From contig OY821520.1 in NCBI GenBank assembly GCA_963682025.1, positions 182,001,745 through 182,065,744 of the forward strand: a stretch of 64,000 nucleotides of DNA. The letters are read 5' to 3'. Below are positions 58,299 through 64,000 of the stretch, one piece after another. The notes under the pieces were generated by a model. The model was not told the origin of the DNA. It ran no database searches and saw only the letters and a program-made list of their open reading frames with translations. The position numbers and the translations under genes are program-made. Source of the DNA: Cordilura impudica (taxonomy: Eukaryota; Arthropoda; Insecta; Diptera; Scathophagidae). Positions within the stretch are counted from its first letter, which is position 1. Every line of letters starts with the position of its first letter.

Positions 58299-59186
58299 TT
58301 CATCTTATTAAGCATAAAAGTAAATTGCATGTAGTCAGAAATTATTGTCTCGTCAATCTATGTGTATGTTCTGACGATAAAAAGTGCAATTTAATTATAT
58401 AATAGTATTATAGTATTAACTATATAATAGTGTATATTATGTAGGAAATAATAATATAAAATATCAAGTGCATTAATTTTAGTTTTATCGTTTTATAAAG
58501 AAAAGTGGCACAAAAGGTAAATATACTTTTAATTTCAGTTTAATTGAAAATTAAATAAGAAACCTTAAGTCACAGACATGAACAATCTCATTTTTGAAAA
58601 GCCAAGACCGAACTTCAGTCTGGTACTATTTTCAACGAGAGTGAATTGGAAAACTGGATGTGTGCAATAAATGCATGAAAATAATTAGTCTGTGGTAGAA
58701 ACACAAGTAGGCTGCACGCACATCTGAGAACTATCCATGGAATAAATTTGTTAATATCAAAGAGATGTGTTTTGAGCATTAACGAGAATCCTTCTTGTAC
58801 CTCAAATATGAATAAAAATGTTGCAAGAATTACCAACTATTTTGAAACTGAAGAATACAATACACTGCTTGCTGTTTTAGCTCAAATGACAGCTATAGAT
58901 GGATAGATGGTTTAGCTTTTGGTATTTTTTATACTTCCATTGATTTAACACGAGCATTAACAGCAAGAGTTCTTGTCACAATTCTTACATCGTCAACTTC
59001 TACGGTAATGAATTACTCAATCAATGGTAATGAACTACCAACCAATTGTACCAACTTTGCACAAATGTATTCTATTTATTTAAAAATAATATAAACTAAA
59101 TGAGAATCAAAACTAAAAAAGAATAAACAAGAATACATTCTTTTAATACAAAACGTGCATACAATTGCATTTTACTTCGTTTAATG

Positions 59187-59493
59187 AGAGTTAAGTTCTA
59201 GTTAGCTGCACGAAACCGTAACCAAAAGTGTCAGCTGTTTTTTATGTTACATGAAAAGCATTTAAAGCAGTTACCGAACTCAACTATCACGTAACAGGAA
59301 CGTCCCAATCTGTTGAAAATAGATTTCTGCTACGTTTGTATGTGACATTTGTGAACAGCTGATAAAGTTTGGTTGATTTCACACAGCAACATGCTAGTTT
59401 GTTTTTACGTTGTATAATTTTACTAAATGCCAACGTTACATTTACAGTACGGTTACATTTCGACAACGTGTGCGTAACTAGGCCTTAACTCTC
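59187..59493. mobile_element. Probable MITE with imperfect inverted ends
   Basis: GAGAGTTAAG...CTAGTTA at 59187 and its mirror (TAACTAGGCCTTAACTCTC, to 59493) with further matching words (GAAA(C/T)..GTAACC). About 307 bp, no coding sequence. The target duplication is not identified. Confidence 0.5.
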
Positions 59494-59764
59494 TGAAATT
59501 TCATATGTACCAACCAAAACCAGCAACAACAATAATGCAAACGTGTGTGCATGAGTAAAGCGCGGTTGCATGCACACGTTTCTTTAGCGATGCCAACTTA
59601 CTATTACGACTATTACCTTTTGACGACCAAAAATTTGAACTTTTTCTATTTAGACCCTCTTATAAAAAAGCGTTAAATTGGCAATTTATGTTTTCATGTT
59701 TTGTCATTAAAAAAAAAACGGTTCATATTAAACAAAAATTTTGAAAATGTTTTTAATTTTATAA

Positions 59765-60326
59765 AGCTGGCCACTCACGTACAGTTTTAAATGTCAGTTT
59801 CAACTGTTCAGTTATAACTGACAGACTTAACTGTGAACTGAGATGTACACATACGTGCAGTTCAATACTTCAGTTTTTAACATGTATTCGAACGAGCAGG
59901 ACGGTTTGGCCGCTCTCGGTGTGCTTTTTGTAATTTTACAAAAAAAAAAAAAAAAATTAAACAGCGTAAACAGTGCTGCAAGAAGTGATTATTACAACGA
60001 AATTTATCTTCCCACATTAATTTATTAAAAGAATTAATAAATTAATTATATTGCAATAAAATCAACTATCACTTGGTTTTGTTTACGCGACATGATACGC
60101 ACTCTCGCTTGACACAAATTGCACTGAGAACGGTACAGTTGAACCCCCACACACGTTCACTTCAGTTGAAACTGTCAGTTAAAAATATAAAAATTTGAAA
60201 TGTCTCAGTTAAACTGAACAGTTGAGTTGAACTGTCAGTTATTACCCACATACGTACAGTTTACAGTTGAAACTGTTAACTGTTCAGTTAAAACTGTCAG
60301 TTAAAACTGTACGAGACTGGCCGGCT
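59765..60326. mobile_element. PIF/Harbinger-type MITE with TAA target duplication
   Basis: The ends AGCTGGCCACTCACGTACAG and the mirrored AGCCGGCCAGTCTCGTACAG are flanked by TAA at 59762-59764 and 60327-60329. Inverted arms of about 55 bp are built of AACTGTCAGTT-like words repeated in both orientations. It keeps a fragment of transposase amino terminus, so it descends from an autonomous element by internal deletion. Confidence 0.82.
59882..60028 (+). pseudogene. Harbinger transposase amino-terminal fragment
   Basis: MYSNEQDGLAALGVLFVILQ followed by a lysine run and RSDYYNEIYLPTL. It resembles the opening of PIF/Harbinger transposases (a short hydrophobic helix, Lys/Arg run, then a YH.L..EL segment). 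The catalytic part is deleted. The A-run at about 59,939-59,956 encodes the lysines and may have slipped. Confidence 0.5.
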
Positions 60327-61383
60327 TAAGAGATTTTTTGAAAGTTAATCGAAGAGTGCGTAAATTGTCTTAATAATTTGAAACAAAGTAAGTGAAAAAA
60401 TCGAGACAGAACTGATTTATTTTACATTCAAATAATTGACTTTAAAAAGCGAGTCAATAAATCTTTTTGCATTATGCAGTTACATTATAGATATATTGAC
60501 TTTTCCCTATTTAAACACTGAAGACAGAGTATTCAGTTCAATGAAGTTTTTAAAGATCTCTAATATATAATTCTGCTAATTCTGTTATATATATCAAATA
60601 TATACTAAAAATTTAAATTGAATGTTCTTTTTATAAAATGCTATCAAAATTAATTCACTCAAAATCAATCAATTTTATATAAAACAATAATAGACCTGAG
60701 TAAGACCAAAAATGAACAATTGTAATAAACTTTTTTCAAGTGTTTCATATTTTTTATTAGTATACACCTAAAAAGTAACATCCAATACCAGCTTTTTCGT
60801 TTCATTCTAATTTAGTGCTTTTTAGCTCTTGTTGAGATACTGCTTTGCGCTTTTCGCTTCGCCATTTCGGTATTATTTATCCTAGAGACTCCAAGTTTGA
60901 ACCTAATATGCTCCAGATAATGGCGAACATTTTCAACAGACAGACTTATAACCGAAAATTGCCAAATCGATTTCGCTTTTTGATCTAGGGTTTATACAGT
61001 TTATGAAATCTCCGGAATTTATTTCGATGAATTACAAACGGATTGACAAACTGTTATATAGCCTCTGAACACCTGTGTGGAGGGTATAAAAAATAACACG
61101 TGCCATTTCGTAACAAATAAATTACAACGCTTATCTTAGCTAGGTTTAGCTATATTTTTTTAAAAGTTGAAAATATTTCAACAGTTTAATAAATACATAT
61201 ATTAAGAATAACATACATACATACATCCAAATAATTGAACACTATAAGCCAGGAATATAAAAGAATTTTCAATATCATGTAAATTCTATAGTCCGACCTG
61301 TCTTGTTGGCATCGAATCTGTTTGTTATATTTGTTATTGGTCGATATATGTATGTGTGTATATGTGAATGTACATTTACTTAC

Positions 61384-61516
61384 CTGTAGTATTTTACATC
61401 GATTATATTCACAGGCATCGTCCACACAAGGTTGATACATCCCTAGTGTTATGCAATTTAATAATATCACCAGTATCGATATGCGTTCAAACCATGTGTT
61501 GATGAGAAAATCAATA
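61384..61516 (-). CDS. Ca-alpha1T: Ca-alpha1T exon: domain I segment S1
   Basis: The exon codes for [14 protein letters not shown] (S1) and then a short S1-S2 loop with CVDDAC and ending NRCKILQ, as in Cav3 channels. The donor is CAG|GTAAGT, so the last exon base is 61384 and the exon ends in phase 0, matching the next exon at 25882. The 5' boundary is uncertain. No AG lies close upstream of the conserved segment; instead a perfect U12-type branch sequence sits at 61530-61541, followed by AC at 61517-61518. I place the exon start at 61516 on that basis, giving one base plus 44 codons. The alternative acceptor, an AG at 61580-61581, would add about 21 unconserved hydrophobic residues and pass through what looks like an intron tail. 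The core of the exon is secure; the start is inference. Confidence 0.88.
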
Positions 61517-61529
61517 GTTATCAAAATGC

Positions 61530-61541
61530 AGTTAAGGAAAA
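61530..61541 (-). promoter_or_regulatory. Ca-alpha1T: U12-type intron branch site upstream of the S1 exon
   Basis: On the minus strand the sequence is TTTTCCTTAACT, identical to the consensus U12 branch-point element. The branch adenosine is 15 nt from an AC dinucleotide (61517-61518), within the usual spacing for AT-AC introns. No AG occurs between the branch site and the conserved coding sequence. U12-type AT-AC introns are established in voltage-gated sodium and calcium channel alpha-subunit genes. The matching 5' splice site (ATATCCTT or GTATCCTT type) was not found on the minus strand between 61,542 and 64,000, so the intron probably starts outside the window. Confidence 0.75.
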
Positions 61542-62529
61542 CACAAGCAAGTATGGTAAAATGCAACAACCACAAATACCTTAACAAATTACATCACAAT
61601 TACAACAAATGTAATATGATGATATGCTTATAGCGAATAGTAATGAAGTTACACAATACAAATAGTGCGAATAAATTTGTTATATTTATTTTTCTTTGGA
61701 TTAAATATTAAAATTTTTGTACCAAACAGACTCACGAATACGTCACCACTCCAACTGTTATAAGTATTATACTGACTATATTAGCATTTTTTTGTTTTCA
61801 AATCTTAAGAAACTGGAACATATTACTTTTCTAAAAAATTCCGGAATACTCCCGACTATTTGAAAAAAAAACTTGTTTTTAAAGAGTACATGAGTTCAAT
61901 GAAAGCTTATAAATAATTAAGCAATAAAAATAATATAAGCTGTAAAAGTCAAAGTTTCTGGGTGCTTAGAAATTCGTTGGCTTTCAGATTTACTTTTTTA
62001 TTCAACCAAATCCCCAGCACATGTTTTGTTCTTATAGAACAATTTTAAACCAACAGTGTGTCAAATCTCTTTTCAACTTCAATTATTTCTCAAGATTATT
62101 ATTTCTCATCATTAAAAATAAAATCATCCTCAAAAAAGGCACTTTGTTATGATTCAATAAGATCTATCCAAAGTTGTTATATTTTTTTAATTTAACTACA
62201 GCCATAAGAAAAACTTTTGAATACAAAAAATTGATTTTCGATTTTCCTGGATGTTACTTATTTAAAAAAAACGTTGCCATGAGGGTATGTTATATGAATA
62301 AGACTAGCGGATACCGTCGAACGTTTTGTCATCCTGGTTTTTGTGTGGATTTAAAAACACGATAATGTATTCGTTATTACATTAGTAATAATCACTATTA
62401 ATTCTACACCAAGCATCATCTGACAATACAACATTCTAGACAACACATTTTACGAAATAATATCGACTTCACCACAAACATTGTACTTTATATATTATAA
62501 CTATTAAAACAACTATTAATTCATACGGT

Positions 62530-63360
62530 GGATAATTTTCAAATATAAATTTTGTAATATAACCTTCGCTTTTTAAAAGAGCTTCTTCTAATCGCTTTGA
62601 AATTGTATTTATCAGTTTTTTACATTCTCAGAGCACGTTGAGAGTCATTGCGCAGCTTCCTTTTCATAAGAACCGATAGGTTTTCAATTGGGTTGAGGTC
62701 TGGGCTAAATGATGGCCAATCCTGAACATCAGTTCCATTTTGTCGCAGCCATTTTTTTTTTTGTATTTTTGCTATATGGGAAAATGCACCATCATGTTTA
62801 TCGCAGTTGTCTAGCTCTAGTACTGATGGAATAAGCTTTTCTTACAATATATTAATATATTTTTTTTTCGAATTAATGAGGTAATCGTCACACTATAAGG
62901 CTAGCTGGAAAATTGTCAGTGCACTTTAAGCAGTCTTAATTATAAGCCTCTGTGCTTTTACGAATCACCCTTTACTGGCATCGCCAAAGCATACCTCAAA
63001 CTTAAGTTTTTCCCATTGCGTTTGTACCCAATGACGTCTTTCTTTTCTTGGGCCTCAAAAATAATGGAGTTTTAACAGATATGTTTCGCCAAAATTACAT
63101 TATAGAATGCCAAAAGTACTTTATAGAAACCATCACCTTTATATTTTATTTCCTGACGCCTCCATTCACATTTTGCATTTTTTCAATTGTTATAGACCAC
63201 TTTGAAGCCACTTTGAATAGTGCTTCGAAGATCTTTTTTTACTTATAGCCGCTAAAGCGCTTTTGTCACGAAACGTTATTTTTTCATATTTTTTTTCATA
63301 TTTTTGAACAATACTTTGTACTGTTGATCTGGGAAGCTTATCACGTGCCATCGTTTAACA
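62530..63360 (-). pseudogene. Tc1-like transposase remnant
   Basis: Minus strand: ATG at about 63,352 opens MARDKLPRSTVQSIVQKYEK (helix-turn-helix). Much of the middle is decayed. Near 62,700 DWPSFSPDLNPIENLSVLM contains the catalytic Glu motif of DD34E Tc1 enzymes, and LINTISKRLEEALLKSEGYI is the usual carboxy terminus (about 62,620-62,540). Stops and frameshifts are present. It lies upstream of the S1 exon. Confidence 0.8.
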
Positions 63361-63689
63361 AGTAATCATATTTAAATGAAACGCCATGAAAAAGATCGAG
63401 TTTTTTGGTTCTCTGACATATCTTTATTTTTATATAACTGTTCATTTTGATTTTTTTTGTTTTAAACACAGGACCAATTTACAACGCTAACCGAATTAGT
63501 ACGAGTAGTAACAAATATTTTTTTTCATGAATTTAAAGTAAACAAAATAGTCTTTGTTGAAGAAGTTAACATTATACGAGTATAAAAATAAAGATGGCCT
63601 TTAATGTTACGCCGTCAAAAAATACTCGGTGTACGAGTTAATATTGGTTAAGGCTTGTATATGGTCTCAAGACAGATGTTATTAAATAT

Positions 63690-63870
63690 TTTCTTTGTAT
63701 GGAAGTTGCTACGTCCACCAATTCGATGCCGCCCATTTTTTGATCAATTGCTCACATTTACAACCAATGAACCCGCACAAAGTCTCGAGACGCTCACTGT
63801 GATAGTACTCTAGATAAATGATGGCAAATATTTGCTTTATATCGGATGTGACAGGCACACTAGGCCTATT
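63690..63870 (+). repeat. Repeat R5
   Basis: TTCTTTGTATGGAAGTTGCT, ACGTCCACC, GCCGCCCATTTTTTG, CAAAGTCTCGAGACGCTC and GATAGTACTC follow the order of the units at 17,150-17,560. Confidence 0.55.
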
Positions 63871-64000
63871 ATGTTCAAAATAAAAACTCTCAGAAGAGCT
63901 CGAATCTTAATTTAAATTAAAATTTTTTTATGTTTTTCATAACAAAATTTTGTAAAGTTTTTCTCAAGTTATTATAAAATCGGTGTAGTATCCTGGTAAA

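Larger units (their letters stand above)
25883..61383 (-). other. Giant intron (35.5 kb) between the S1 and S2-S4 exons
   Basis: It is bounded by GTAAGT at 61378-61383 and a TTTGCAG acceptor at 25883-25889. It holds most of the repeats listed separately. Stretches where I see nothing beyond AT-rich, low-complexity DNA: 34,400-36,000, 36,900-38,300, 47,730-47,990, 48,130-49,700, 51,350-53,480, 54,380-54,770, 56,730-57,140, 58,300-59,180 and 60,330-61,380. No second host gene is evident, with the possible exception of the unrecognised pseudogene near 39 kb. Confidence 0.9.
61542..64000 (-). other. Intron upstream of the S1 exon (partial)
   Basis: It contains the Tc1-like remnant and an R5 copy. 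No upstream Ca-alpha1T exon and no U12-type 5' splice site were found here. From 61,620 to 62,520 I see only AT-rich DNA. Confidence 0.7.

Noticed and set aside
61516..61587. Extra hydrophobic residues upstream of S1 as part of the exon
   Set aside because: They would require the AG at 61580-61581, are unlike Cav3 sequence, and include the U12 branch element; treated as intron.

Overview
This window is AT-rich animal DNA, most likely from a higher fly (Diptera, perhaps a calyptrate). That placement is inferred from the very insect-like protein and from fly-type repeats; no rRNA or mitochondrial marker is present. It lies inside one gene on the minus strand: the orthologue of Drosophila Ca-alpha1T, the alpha-1 subunit of the T-type (Cav3) voltage-gated calcium channel. 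Seven exons at 61.4, 25.8, 25.5, 7.6, 7.4, 7.0 and 2.5 kb encode homologous domain I almost completely: S1, S2-S4 voltage sensor, S5, the cysteine-rich outer loop, the pore loop with the selectivity-filter glutamate, S6 and the start of the I-II linker. All exon junctions keep reading phase. The amino terminus lies beyond 64,000 and domains II-IV beyond position 1.

The three large introns (35.5, 17.8 and 4.3 kb) and both flanks are packed with transposable-element remains. From left to right: a perfect (ATA)n array; a Penelope-like element with inverted terminal repeats that each carry a hammerhead ribozyme motif, invaded by a Helitron-like end and a minisatellite; a mariner with terminal inverted repeats; small Helitrons; a 2-kb foldback palindrome; a decayed gene resembling a multi-copy invertebrate protein family; a 2.3-kb non-autonomous Helitron whose empty site can be read from related repeats elsewhere in the window; a 21-bp minisatellite inside a nested insertion; several Tc1-like remnants; an unrecognised two-ORF pseudogene near 39 kb; a LINE with PHD-like and CCHC fingers (40.3-44.3 kb); a second Penelope-like element with a hammerhead motif (55-56.7 kb); and several MITEs, two with TAA target duplications typical of PIF/Harbinger elements.

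For cross-reference I name recurring unclassified repeats R1 to R5. R1 starts with a TATACCACTATGTGGT-like hairpin and contains GTCCGTCC runs. R2 contains AACTCGAG and ends in TTCGGCACAGCCGAA. R3 is a mosaic with a B-box-like segment. R4 has two copies near 33 and 36 kb. R5 contains GGTGCCACGCCCAC. No complete functional transposase or reverse transcriptase is visible; everything mobile appears broken. The only gene under evident coding constraint is the calcium channel. Two points deserve priority: a perfect U12-type branch site with no usable AG acceptor ahead of the S1 exon, and the hammerhead motifs in both Penelope-like elements.
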